Shown here: in pieces, positions 50,621 through 58,257 of the stretch
Position numbering within the stretch: position 1 is the stretch's first letter
How the letters are laid out: every line of letters begins with the position of its first letter
Assembly (NCBI GenBank): GCA_964482955.1
Contig: CAYZZW010000008.1
Coordinates: forward strand, 12,170 to 76,169
Length of the DNA: 64,000 nucleotides
From: JAPLSN01 sp964482955
GTDB lineage: Bacteria > Spirochaetota > Spirochaetia > Treponematales > UBA12059
Reading direction: 5' to 3'
Position numbers and translations under genes: made by a program
The notes under the pieces: generated by a model
What the model was told of the DNA's origin: nothing
The model's database searches: none
Seen by the model: the letters and a program-made list of their open reading frames with translations, nothing else

Positions 50621-50864
50621 GGCACCCTCCGGAACAGCTCATTCTCGCGCATCCAACTGCCCGTGTCCAAGCGTCAAGAAGCAGGCGACGGAAAGCCAGG
50701 GAGGGTATTCTGCCGCGTACCAGTCGACTCGCGGAGCCAAGCGTCCGAACGATTGAGGGCACTGTAGTTGTTCCTATCCCCCTTCCTTGACCGCGCCCCC
50801 GCAAGGCGCGATGCTGGACGTATCTCTGACAATCAACACGCGGACGCGCGCCAAGGAGTGAACC

Positions 50865-51467
50865 ATGGACGTAAACGGACTCTTGAGCCAAATGGGCGGT
50901 CTGGCCTCCATCGCCAAGGAACTGGGCATCACCGAACGGCAGGCCGAGACGGGCGCGGCGGGACTCTTGCCGGCCATCATGGGCGGCTTCAAGAAACGGA
51001 CGCAGGAGCGCGAAGGCGGCGCCGAAGGCCTCGGCGGGCTCCTCGAAGGCATGGGCGGCGGCGGGCTCCTCGAAGCGGTGTTGGCTCCCAAGCCCACGGA
51101 CGTAGCGCCGGGCAACGAGATTCTCGGCCAGATCTTCGGCTCGAAGGACGTGAGCCGCTCGGTAGCCCAGGCCACCGCCACGAAGACCGGCCTCGACCCG
51201 AGCATTCTCAAGAAGATGCTGCCGCTCCTCGCCATGGCCTTCGCGGGCTTCATGGCCAAGAAGGCCGCGACGGGCGCTCCGCGCGGCGGACAGGCGCAGT
51301 CGGGCGGCGGCGGGCTCTTGGGCGGCCTCCTGGGCGGTCTCCTGGGCGGTGGCGCGAACAAAACCGCGGGCGGTGCAGGCGGGCTCGGCGCGATCATGGG
51401 GATGCTGGACCAAGACGGTGATGGCAACCCGCTCGACGATATTCTGGGGATGATGAAAAAGCGGTAG
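50865..51467 (+). CDS. DUF937/YidB-like protein
   Basis: 200 residues beginning MDVNGLLSQMGGLASIAKEL, with GITERQAETGAAGLLPAIMGG, DVSRSVAQATATKTGLDPSILKKMLPLLAMAFAGF-type repeats and a glycine-rich linker (GGLLGGLLGGLLGGG), ending in DQDGDGNPLDDI. This is the DUF937 family, homeodomain-like helical proteins of unknown function; the DxDxDG segment resembles a calcium loop. AAGGAG precedes the start. It is divergent from the giant WD40 gene. Confidence 0.8.
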   Translation: MDVNGLLSQMGGLASIAKELGITERQAETGAAGLLPAIMGGFKKRTQEREGGAEGLGGLLEGMGGGGLLEAVLAPKPTDVAPGNEILGQIFGSKDVSRSVAQATATKTGLDPSILKKMLPLLAMAFAGFMAKKAATGAPRGGQAQSGGGGLLGGLLGGLLGGGANKTAGGAGGLGAIMGMLDQDGDGNPLDDILGMMKKR

Positions 51468-51475
51468 CACTGCAC

Positions 51476-51790
51476 GGAAGAGTGCGGCGGACGGGTGTCG
51501 GACCGAATCGACCGTAATGTGGGGCATACCAGTACCCGCGACGAATAGGCGAGAGTACTCGCAATATTCGTCGCGGGTACTGGTATGCCCCACCCGGCGG
51601 GCGCATCAGATTCGTCATCGAACGTCGGAAGTCCCCGGTAGCGCCGCACGATCGATGATCAACCGACGAAGCTCGTCGAGCTCTGCTCGGCTATGGCTCG
51701 ATTCATGAATTGAAAATCTTTTAACGTCTAGACTTCTTCTCCGCGATCTCCGCCTTGACTCCGTACTGACGCTCGAGTACTCGCTAAGCT
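51476..51790. repeat. structured repeat element, copy A
   Basis: No gene lies in 51468-52007. A closing helix GTGCGGCG (51482-51489) with CGCCGCAC (51642-51649) encloses TCGGACCG and a perfect 28-bp inverted repeat (51519-51546 with 51566-51593) around a 19-nt loop holding GCGAG-agta-CTCGC. A tail with TGCTCGGCTATGG, ATCTTTTAAC and CTTCTTCTCCG runs to about 51790. The head, closing helix and tail recur in copy B at 53.2-53.6 kb, but the long stem sequence does not. Bases about 51790-52007 show nothing else. Confidence 0.85.
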
Positions 51791-52007
51791 TCGCTACATG
51801 GTGAGTCTTGTGCGGGACGCGTCCTCTTCGTGTCGAACCCGGGACGGCCCGTAGTTGCGCGCGCGGGGCGGTTTTTTTTGCTTGAATCCGCGGGTGGGGT
51901 ATGGTACGGTGGCGGTTTGCGGGGGAGAGATCCCCCCGATCATGTCCGAGGCGCGCCGCGCGTCAAGGAGTCTGAAAAGGCTCCCGGGAGCTGACGGATA
52001 GCAGTCG

Positions 52008-52862
52008 ATGGGACTCATCGTATCCTACTGCACGAAGGAGCCGGCGGCCGAGCTGCGCCCCTTCGTCTGCCACTATTACCGCCTCCAGTACGACAGCGCC
52101 GTGGGATCGGGCTTTACGCAGGATCTCGTGCCGAACGGATCGCCGGACATCTTCGTCTCCCGCGACGCAGACATCGAGGTCTCCGACGCCGGAGGCGCCG
52201 TCCTGCGCTCCCGCGGCCCGCTGGCGACCGGCCAGCTGTCCAAGACGATCCGCGTCGGCTTCGCGGGCGACACCGAGGTGTACGGCGTTACCCTGCATCC
52301 GCTCGGGCTCACCGCCCTCGTGTCCCGCGGCGGGCACGAAATACGCGACACGATCGCCGAATTGGCGGACATCAATCCGGATTTCAGCCTGGCCCTCGGG
52401 CGCTGCGCCCTCGAGCCGGAGCGGCCGAGCCTCGATTCGTTCGCGGCGGGCATGGACGTCGTGCTGAGGGATACCTTGCGACGCGCGAACGAGACGCCCT
52501 CGTGGCTCGCGCCGATGGTGCGCCACATGCAACGGTCCGCGGGCCTCATGCCGGTCGTGTACTACAGCGACCTGGTCGGACGGTCGGAACGCCTCCTCGA
52601 GCACGCGTTCCGCGAGCATGTCGGCTGTTCGCCGAAATCGCTCCTCCGCGTCATCCGCTTTTCGAAATTCCTCGAGTTCTGCTCGGAGACCGGACAGCCC
52701 GACCTGACGACGTTGGCCCTCGAGCTGGGCTTTTTCGATCAGGCGCACCTCTGCCACGAAGTCAGGCGGATGACCGGTTTCTGCCCCCAGCGGTATTTTT
52801 CGCGCTTGTCCGAGGTGCTCGGGTCGACCAAGCGCGCGAGCACGTCCCAAACGGACGCGTGA
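52008..52862 (+). CDS. AraC-family transcriptional regulator
   Basis: 284 residues. The N-terminal 150 residues resemble DUF6597-type sensor domains of AraC proteins (PNGSPDIFVSRDADIEV, VYGVTLHPLGLTALV). The C-terminal AraC HTH pair reads VVYYSDLVGRSERLLEHAFRE and LTTLALELGFFDQAHLCHEVRRMTG, followed by the usual CPQRYF. Ligand and targets are unknown. It is bracketed by the two copies of the structured repeat element. The start at 52008 is the most upstream reasonable one and lacks a strong ribosome site. Confidence 0.87.
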   Translation: MGLIVSYCTKEPAAELRPFVCHYYRLQYDSAVGSGFTQDLVPNGSPDIFVSRDADIEVSDAGGAVLRSRGPLATGQLSKTIRVGFAGDTEVYGVTLHPLGLTALVSRGGHEIRDTIAELADINPDFSLALGRCALEPERPSLDSFAAGMDVVLRDTLRRANETPSWLAPMVRHMQRSAGLMPVVYYSDLVGRSERLLEHAFREHVGCSPKSLLRVIRFSKFLEFCSETGQPDLTTLALELGFFDQAHLCHEVRRMTGFCPQRYFSRLSEVLGSTKRASTSQTDA

Positions 52863-52985
52863 ACCTTCCGCGGCGTCCGGGCGGCGGGACGAATGAGATT
52901 AGTAAACCGATTGCGGAAATTTACAAGCGGGTTTGAGTCGAAACATGAATCTTATGGTCCATATTCCAGCGAAGGAGGCTCACTG

Positions 52986-53177
52986 ATGTCCACACCGAAA
53001 CGCGCGCGCCCGGCCCGATGGATCGCCGCGGCCGCGCTCGGGCTCGTCGTGGCCGGCGCGACGCTCGCCGACCTCGCGCGCGTCGCGCGGCTCGAATCCG
53101 CCCTTGGTTCCGGACCCGGCGTCTGCCAGGATTGGGGCAACAACGCTCCCGGCGGCGGCAAGAAGGCTCGTGGATAG
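52986..53177 (+). CDS. small secreted or membrane-anchored peptide
   Basis: 63 residues after a strong GAAGGAGG site. A basic N-terminus (STPKRARPARW) precedes one hydrophobic helix (IAAAALGLVVAGATLADLA), then a short polar tail ending GGGKKARG. It looks like a single-pass or cleaved peptide. No family recognised. It lies just before copy B of the structured element. Confidence 0.6.
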   Translation: MSTPKRARPARWIAAAALGLVVAGATLADLARVARLESALGSGPGVCQDWGNNAPGGGKKARG

Positions 53178-53202
53178 ACTGCTACCGGGCGATTCGCATT
53201 CT

Positions 53203-53290
53203 TGAAAGGTGCGGCGAATATATATCGGACCGTAGCGACCGGATCTGGGGCAGACAAGTACCCGCGCCGAATAGGCGAGAGTACTCGCAA
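53203..53290. repeat. structured repeat element, partial copy B1
   Basis: The head GAAAGGTGCGGCG, TCGGACCG and GGGGCA, then 33 bases (53258-53290) identical to copy A except for one. The second stem arm and the tail are absent. A different inverted repeat, AACGACG (53292-53298) with CGTCGTT (53326-53332), follows, and after it the full copy B2 begins. Confidence 0.8.
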
Positions 53291-53343
53291 AACAACGACG
53301 CTGGCGGCGATCGAGAAACTCAAAACGTCGTTGACGCTCTCAG

Positions 53344-53632
53344 GAAAGGTGCGGCATTTTTTTTGGACCGTATAGGTCGGGTCCTGTCGCTAAATAAAGC
53401 ATGGTATCATTCGGAGTACCTCACGACACCATGCTTTATTTACGCCACCCGACCCGGCGCTTACGGTTCCAACAAGCTTGCGCCACCTTGCGCCCGTAAG
53501 GCCGCACAACGGCACGATGGTCGAAGAATCACCGTGGGCTTTGCTCGGCTATGGACCAGTCAGAGTAACCATCTCTTAACCCCTCTTCTCCGTGTGCTCC
53601 GTGGCACAACTCCGTGCCTCCGTGGTTGCCTT
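53344..53632. repeat. structured repeat element, copy B2
   Basis: The head GAAAGGTGCGGC and GGACCG, and the closing helix GTGCGGC (53349-53355) with GCCGCAC (53501-53507). Inner helices are GGTCGGGT (53375-53382) with ACCCGACC (53447-53454) and the 15-bp TAAATAAAGCATGGT (53391-53405) with its complement (53428-53442). CTTACGG/CCGTAAG makes another small hairpin on the right. The tail shares TGCTCGGCTATGG, a TCTTAAC block and CTTCTCCGTG with copy A, ending in a run of CTCCGTG words. No gene is visible in 53178-53676. Confidence 0.85.
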
Positions 53633-53676
53633 TCCAACAGAGGATCGGCTTCTCCGGCGGTCGGGTTCATCGCCTG

Positions 53677-55104
53677 TCAGGTCCGCAGCAATCCGTGGAC
53701 GAGGCGGCCGAGGCGTTCGAGATCGGGTTCGGAATCGTCGGACCAGACGCCGGCGTTGAGGCGGATGTAGTCCTTGTGCTTGTGCGAGGGCGAGAAGAGG
53801 TAGCCGGGGGCGATGGCGATGCGGGCTTTCAGGGCTTCGCGGTACAGTTCCACGGAGTCGACGCCGCCCGGAAGGCGCACCCAGATGACCAGGCCGCCCT
53901 CCGGTTCGGCGAAGCGCGTGCCTTCGGGAAAGTGGCGCTCGATGGCGCGCGACATGCCGGCGACCTTCCGGGCGTACGCCCGCCTCATCTTCCGGAGCTG
54001 GATTTCGTAGCCGCCGGATTCCAGGTAGTCCGCGATCGAGAGTTGCGAGAGGATCGACGTGCCCGAGTTGAGCGCGAGCTTGAGCCTGCGTATGTCGTCG
54101 AAGCGCTTGCCGGCGGCCACCCAGCCGATGCGGTACCCGGGCGCGATGTCCTTCGTGAACGACGAACAGAGCATGACGCTCCCCGTCTCGTCGTACGCCT
54201 TCACGGGCGTCGGGCGGCGTTCGCCGAAGTAGAGCTCGCCGTAGATGTCGTTCTCGACGAGTGGCACCCCGCGCGCGGCGAGCATGTCGGCCAGGCGGCG
54301 CTTGGACGCGTCGGGCACGCAGCTCCCGAGCGGGTTCGCGAAGTTGGTCGTCTCGATGAGCGCCCGCACCGGATGGTTGTCGAGCGCGAACTCGAGGGCT
54401 TCGAGCGAGATGCCCGTGCCGGGGTTCGAGGGGATTTCAAGGGCGCGGAGACCGAGGGCTTCCAGCTGGAGCAAAATCCCGAAATACGTGGGCGATTCGA
54501 TCGCCACCAAATCGCCCGGCTTGCACGTGGCCTGAAGCGACAGGGCCATCGCCTCCGAACAGCCCGCGGTGATGACGATCTCGTCCGGCTTCACCTGGCA
54601 GCCCGCGGCGTAGGCGCGTTGCGCGATCTGCACGCGCAGCCGTTCGCAGCCCTCGGGATAGACCGAGGCGTCGAGCCCGAAGCGCCCCTCGCGCGCGAGG
54701 CGCGCCACGATGCGGTCCAGCTTGTCGAAGGGCAACAGCGCCGGGTCGGCGGTGGCCGCGCCGAAATGCACGATGCCCGGATCGTGCGTGTCGCGGAACA
54801 ATTCCAGCGAAAGCGCGTCGATGCTCACCGACGTGGGTCCGGACCGTTCCACCTGGGCTTCCGGCTGGAGGCGGAAGTCGCGCCGCTTTTCCTTCACGTA
54901 GTAGCCCGATTGCGGGCGGGCTTCGATGAGTCCCTTGGTCTCGAGCAGCTGGTAAGCCTGGATCACCGTCGAGAGGGACACGCCGCCCCGCTGGCTGGCT
55001 TCGCGCAGCGCCGGCAGCCGCGACCCGGGCGGAAAGGTTCCCGCCTGGAGCTGGGCTTCGAGTTGCTGGGCGTACCGGAGATAGAGCGGCGTCTTCCCTG
55101 CCAT
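53677..55104 (-). CDS. MocR-type GntR/aminotransferase regulator
   Basis: 475 residues. The N-terminal GntR winged helix (LEAQLQAGTFPPGSRLPALRE, VSLSTVIQAYQLLETKGLI) is followed by a fold-type I aminotransferase domain with NPLG (257-260), ENDIYGELYF and the PLP-binding lysine K318 in SSFTKDIAPGYRIGW. MocR regulators bind PLP and control vitamin B6, GABA or amino-acid genes. It is divergent from a DUF2917 gene, with paired direct repeats between them that fit its operator. Confidence 0.9.
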   Translation of the reverse strand: MAGKTPLYLRYAQQLEAQLQAGTFPPGSRLPALREASQRGGVSLSTVIQAYQLLETKGLIEARPQSGYYVKEKRRDFRLQPEAQVERSGPTSVSIDALSLELFRDTHDPGIVHFGAATADPALLPFDKLDRIVARLAREGRFGLDASVYPEGCERLRVQIAQRAYAAGCQVKPDEIVITAGCSEAMALSLQATCKPGDLVAIESPTYFGILLQLEALGLRALEIPSNPGTGISLEALEFALDNHPVRALIETTNFANPLGSCVPDASKRRLADMLAARGVPLVENDIYGELYFGERRPTPVKAYDETGSVMLCSSFTKDIAPGYRIGWVAAGKRFDDIRRLKLALNSGTSILSQLSIADYLESGGYEIQLRKMRRAYARKVAGMSRAIERHFPEGTRFAEPEGGLVIWVRLPGGVDSVELYREALKARIAIAPGYLFSPSHKHKDYIRLNAGVWSDDSEPDLERLGRLVHGLLRT

Positions 55105-55113
55105 GATTCAGAT

Positions 55114-55225
55114 TGTTATGTATTTGAGTGATAGTTGCAAGCTATCGGCAAAATTGTACCTAGAATACATTACAGTTTGTCGCATTTGATACGATACAGC
55201 CGGAATTGTACTTGTCTGTTATGTA
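55114..55225. promoter_or_regulatory. paired direct repeats between mocR-type and DUF2917 genes
   Basis: TGTTATGTA occurs at 55114-55122 and 55217-55225, and AATTGTAC at 55152-55159 and 55204-55211. The intergenic stretch is AT-rich in a GC-rich setting. Direct repeats in a divergent promoter region are the usual MocR operator layout, so the regulator may control both genes. Confidence 0.55.
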
Positions 55226-55301
55226 GTTTTTTGCATGTTTCTGAATCTGTTATTCTTTTTGAAATCTTCATATATTCCTCTCGAAATCAAGGAGGAACAT
55301 C

Positions 55302-55547
55302 ATGAAGACACTCGCCATTCTCAAGGTTTTCACGCCCGCGGGCTTTTCGACGAAGGACGCCGCCCGGATCGCGCGCGGCCAGGCCGCCACGGTTCGCGGC
55401 ACGAAGCTCACCTGCACCGCCGGCAAACTCTGGGTCACCCTGAACGGCGACCGCACCGACTACATCCTGGACGCCGGCTCGAGCATCGGCCTCGCGGGCG
55501 CCGCCGTCGTGTCCGGTCTCGCCGACAGCGGCTACCAGGTCGCGTAA
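55302..55547 (+). CDS. DUF2917 domain protein
   Basis: 81 residues: TVRGTKLTCTAGKLWVTLNG, then DYILDAGSSIGL and GAAVVSGLADSGYQV. This is the compact DUF2917 fold, a small cupin-like beta protein of unknown role. AAGGAGG precedes the ATG. It is likely the main target of the divergent MocR-type regulator. Confidence 0.82.
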   Translation: MKTLAILKVFTPAGFSTKDAARIARGQAATVRGTKLTCTAGKLWVTLNGDRTDYILDAGSSIGLAGAAVVSGLADSGYQVA

Positions 55548-55567
55548 GGTTTCGATTCCGGGCGCCC

Positions 55568-55673
55568 CCGTCGCGCGAACGCGTTCGCGCGACGGTCGGG
55601 TGCTCCGCTCCAAGTGCGCGCCGCGCGGCTCCGCCCCGCGGCGCGAGCTTTCCGCTTCGCCCCCTGGCGCGGG
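55568..55673. repeat. perfect 26-bp palindrome plus REP-like hairpin
   Basis: A 26-bp perfect palindrome (55568-55593, centred on ACGCGT) is followed by CGCGCCGCG (55616-55624) with CGCGGCGCG (55636-55644). Then come GCTTTCCGC (55646-55654) and CTGGCGCGGGC (55663-55673), words shared with the cruciform at 14223-14334. The first palindrome may help to end the DUF2917 transcript but lacks a T run. Confidence 0.75.
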
Positions 55674-55706
55674 CATCCCGTCTTTCCTTCCACCGTCGAC
55701 AGTCTG

Positions 55707-56744
55707 CTAGAATTCGAAGGGTGCCTTGGAGACGAGGAGCCCGAAGCCGTCGCCGCACTCGTACCAGATCAGAACCTTCCCGTCGGCGCGCCGCAGGGCC
55801 GACGGATTGAAGGGCCCGTTGACGGGGTTGCCCGCGTCGGCCCGGCTCACGACGGGGTTTCCCGCGTAGCGCTCGAAGGCCGCGCCGTCGTCCGACACGG
55901 CAAAGCCGAGGTGCATGTTGTCGACCGAGCCTAGAAAATCGTTCACCGACAGCGACGCGTAACAGAGCGCCCAGCGTCCGTCGGCGCCGAAGGCCGAGGC
56001 CACGCCGGCGCCCGCGCCGTCCCACACGGTTGTATCGAGTTCGGGATTCTCCGGATGTCGTTCGCGCAAAACCGGATTCGAAGCGCTTTTCGCCCAGGCA
56101 ATGCCGTCAGTCGACGTGGCGTACCCCGTGCGAACGGTCCAATCGGCGCGAACACCCGTATACCACATGCGGAAGGTGGTGCCGTCATAGCGCGCGCTCG
56201 GCGACTCGATGTGGTGCCCTTCCCATGAAGCGTCGTCACCACGAGTAAACACCGGCCCCGTGCCATATCGAGTCCACGTCGCGCATGTATCATTCGAAAT
56301 GGCAAGCCCTATCGCGCCATCGGCGGAGTCGTTGTCCGTATCCCCGAAGTAATAGAGGTAATATGTATCCTCGTCGACTTTGACAAGGCAGGGCGTGTCG
56401 AGGAACCAATCGTCCCAGGCGCCGGACGTCGCGGGCTCGAGTATCGTGCCCTTTTTCGTCCACGTGACGCCGTCGGTCGACTCGGCCAGGCCGATACTGC
56501 CTTTGTTGGTACGCGGGCTCGTTCCGGTTATCGCGTTGCCCTGCGCGTAGACCATGAGATAGCGGGTGCCGTCCCACAGCACGTCGGGCGATCCGATGGC
56601 CGTCGCTTCGGCGCCGGTTCCGCTCATCGCGAGGACGCGGGGATGGTGCTCCCAGAGGCCGTCCACGGGCGCCGGGGCGCACGAGACGACGACGGCCATG
56701 GCCGAGGCGGCAAGAATCGGATGGAATGCGCGCATGCGGTTCAT
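55707..56744 (-). CDS. beta-propeller (glycosidase-like) lipoprotein
   Basis: 345 residues from MNRMRAFHP, with signal peptide and lipobox VVSCA. The mature part shows repeated propeller blades: GLAESTDGVTWTKKG, LAISNDTCATWTRYG, TSTDGIAWAKSASNPVL and VSDDGAAFERYAGNPVV. They are interleaved with SPDVLWDGTRYLMVY and SPSARYDGTTFRMWYTG. This five-bladed pattern occurs in GH43/GH32-like and DUF377-like glycan-active proteins. Catalytic acids cannot be assigned securely. It is probably an outer-surface carbohydrate-binding or -cleaving lipoprotein. Confidence 0.78.
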   Translation of the reverse strand: MNRMRAFHPILAASAMAVVVSCAPAPVDGLWEHHPRVLAMSGTGAEATAIGSPDVLWDGTRYLMVYAQGNAITGTSPRTNKGSIGLAESTDGVTWTKKGTILEPATSGAWDDWFLDTPCLVKVDEDTYYLYYFGDTDNDSADGAIGLAISNDTCATWTRYGTGPVFTRGDDASWEGHHIESPSARYDGTTFRMWYTGVRADWTVRTGYATSTDGIAWAKSASNPVLRERHPENPELDTTVWDGAGAGVASAFGADGRWALCYASLSVNDFLGSVDNMHLGFAVSDDGAAFERYAGNPVVSRADAGNPVNGPFNPSALRRADGKVLIWYECGDGFGLLVSKAPFEF

Positions 56745-56781
56745 GGTATCGCACAATCATTCATGTTTAAAGTGCCGGAAC

Positions 56782-57573
56782 TCACTCGACGACGCCGGGG
56801 AGCATGGGAACGAAGGCGACGGGGATGAGGGTTTCGCGCGTGACCCGAGCGCCCGAGCGGCGCACGCGGACGATTACCTGGCCGTAGCCGTCCGTCACCG
56901 GCGCGACGAGCCGCCCGCCGTCGGGCGACAGTTGGTCGATAAGGGCGCGCGGCACGCCGCTCGGGGCCGCGGACGCGATGATGGCGTCGAAGGGCGCGCG
57001 CCCGGGCAACCCGAGAAAGCCGTCGGCGACGATGACGCGCACGCGTCCCGCGGCCCCGTCGAGCTCGTCGTCGCCGGCGGGCGCGCGGCCTTCAGCCGCC
57101 GCGGATTCCGGTCCATGCAGTCCGATAAAGCCGTCCTCCGCGAGCATACCGAGACGCGACAGCGCGCGCGCGGCGCGCTTGGCCAACGACGCGTACCGTT
57201 CGACGCTCCACACCTCCGCGGCGAGCAGGGCGAGCACGGCCGCCTCGTAGCCGGACCCCGTGCCGATCTCGAGCACGCGCTCGTCGCCCCGCAGTTCGAG
57301 CGCCTCGGCCATGTACGCGACGATGTAGGGCTGGGAGGCGGTCTGCCCCCACCCGATCGGGACCGGGTAGTCGCCGTACGCGTCGGGGCGCGCCTCCGCC
57401 GGCAGGAAGCGTTCGCGCGGCACCGCCCGCATCGCGTCGAGCACCGCGGCGTCGCGCACGTCACGCCCGGCTATCGTCTCCTCGACCATCGCCCAACGTT
57501 CCGCGCTCCTGTCCAGGTCTCCGATCATGCCGCCCACCCCGCGCCGCGCCCCCGCTCCGCGCGAATCAACCAT
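56782..57573 (-). CDS. pcm: protein-L-isoaspartate O-methyltransferase
   Basis: 263 residues. Start MVDSRG was chosen because GGAAGG lies six bases upstream; the frame stays open further upstream but without support. It has the Pcm signatures PRERFLPAEARPDAYGDYPVPIG-type N-terminus, GWGQTASQPYIVA, and VLEIGTGSGYEAAVLALLA. Residues 140-175 hold an alanine-rich insertion not found in short Pcm proteins. It repairs isoaspartyl residues in damaged proteins using SAM. The next gene upstream is divergent. Confidence 0.88.
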   Translation of the reverse strand: MVDSRGAGARRGVGGMIGDLDRSAERWAMVEETIAGRDVRDAAVLDAMRAVPRERFLPAEARPDAYGDYPVPIGWGQTASQPYIVAYMAEALELRGDERVLEIGTGSGYEAAVLALLAAEVWSVERYASLAKRAARALSRLGMLAEDGFIGLHGPESAAAEGRAPAGDDELDGAAGRVRVIVADGFLGLPGRAPFDAIIASAAPSGVPRALIDQLSPDGGRLVAPVTDGYGQVIVRVRRSGARVTRETLIPVAFVPMLPGVVE

Positions 57574-57655
57574 CGTCATCCTTCCTAAACGATACCGCCC
57601 GCCCCGCCGGAGGGCAAACGAGTAGTATTCCACGGGTGCAGCCCGATCCAGCGGT

Positions 57656-57716
57656 CGACGAGCTAAGCTCGTCGTCGCGGAAGCGGCGATGCCGCTTCCG
57701 CGCGGTGTCAGACACC
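57656..57716. repeat. cluster of three adjacent hairpins
   Basis: CGACGAGCT-a-AGCTCGTCG (57656-57674), GCGGAAGCGGC-gat-GCCGCTTCCGC (57677-57701) and GGTGTC-A-GACACC (57704-57716) follow one another almost without gaps. The last belongs to the same palindrome class as the copies at 43.6 and 46.3 kb. They lie between the divergent pcm and chrB-like genes. Confidence 0.8.
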
Positions 57717-57819
57717 CGCCACGATTCGCGCTCTGGCAACGAAACGTCGGGACGTTGTATCCTTCCGTGGCCCGGGACCCGCCGTCATCGGCCGGAACGC
57801 GGCGCGAGGAGGAACTATC

Positions 57820-58257
57820 TTGAAGTGGATCACGCGTTCGCACGTCCATGTCGATCGAGTCGCCTGCCCCTGGCTCATCGCGCGTTTCATCGACAACGAG
57901 GCGGAGTTCCTCTTCGTACCCGCGAGCCAGATCGAAAAAAGGGCACGGGAAACCGGGGCCATTCCCTTCGACGCGCCCGGGGCGGAACTGGGGCATAATG
58001 GCGGCGACTGTTCCTTCCAGACCATCGTCAAGACCTACGGATTGAATGATCCGGCGCTCGTCCTCCTTTCGGAGATCGTGGGCTGCGCCGACACCGACCG
58101 GCTCGCGGACCATCCGGTCGCGGCCGGACTCGAGGCGGTGGCGGTCGGGTACTCGTTGCGCTATCCCGACGACGAGGAAAATCTGTCGCGTCAGTTCGAA
58201 TTGTATGACTCCCTGTACGCCTGGTGCCGGCTCCAGACCGCGAGGCAACCTTCATGA
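57820..58257 (+). CDS. ChrB-like (chromate resistance) domain protein
   Basis: 145 residues: WITRSHVHVDRVACPWLIARFID, AEFLFVPASQI, and GHNGGDCSFQTIVKTYGL. This matches the stand-alone C-terminal domain of ChrB, implicated in chromate sensing or resistance. The N-terminal half of full-length ChrB is absent, as in many genomes. It overlaps the start of an MFS transporter by ATGA, so the pair probably works together in ion or toxicant export. Confidence 0.82.
   Translation: MKWITRSHVHVDRVACPWLIARFIDNEAEFLFVPASQIEKRARETGAIPFDAPGAELGHNGGDCSFQTIVKTYGLNDPALVLLSEIVGCADTDRLADHPVAAGLEAVAVGYSLRYPDDEENLSRQFELYDSLYAWCRLQTARQPS

Noticed and set aside
51780..51900. tRNA-like GGGTTCGAC on the minus strand
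   Set aside because: No flanking T-stem, anticodon arm or acceptor stem could be paired.
51476..53632. Retron msr-msd
   Set aside because: The long hairpins look msd-like, but no reverse transcriptase gene is present nearby and the elements occur as separate copies.
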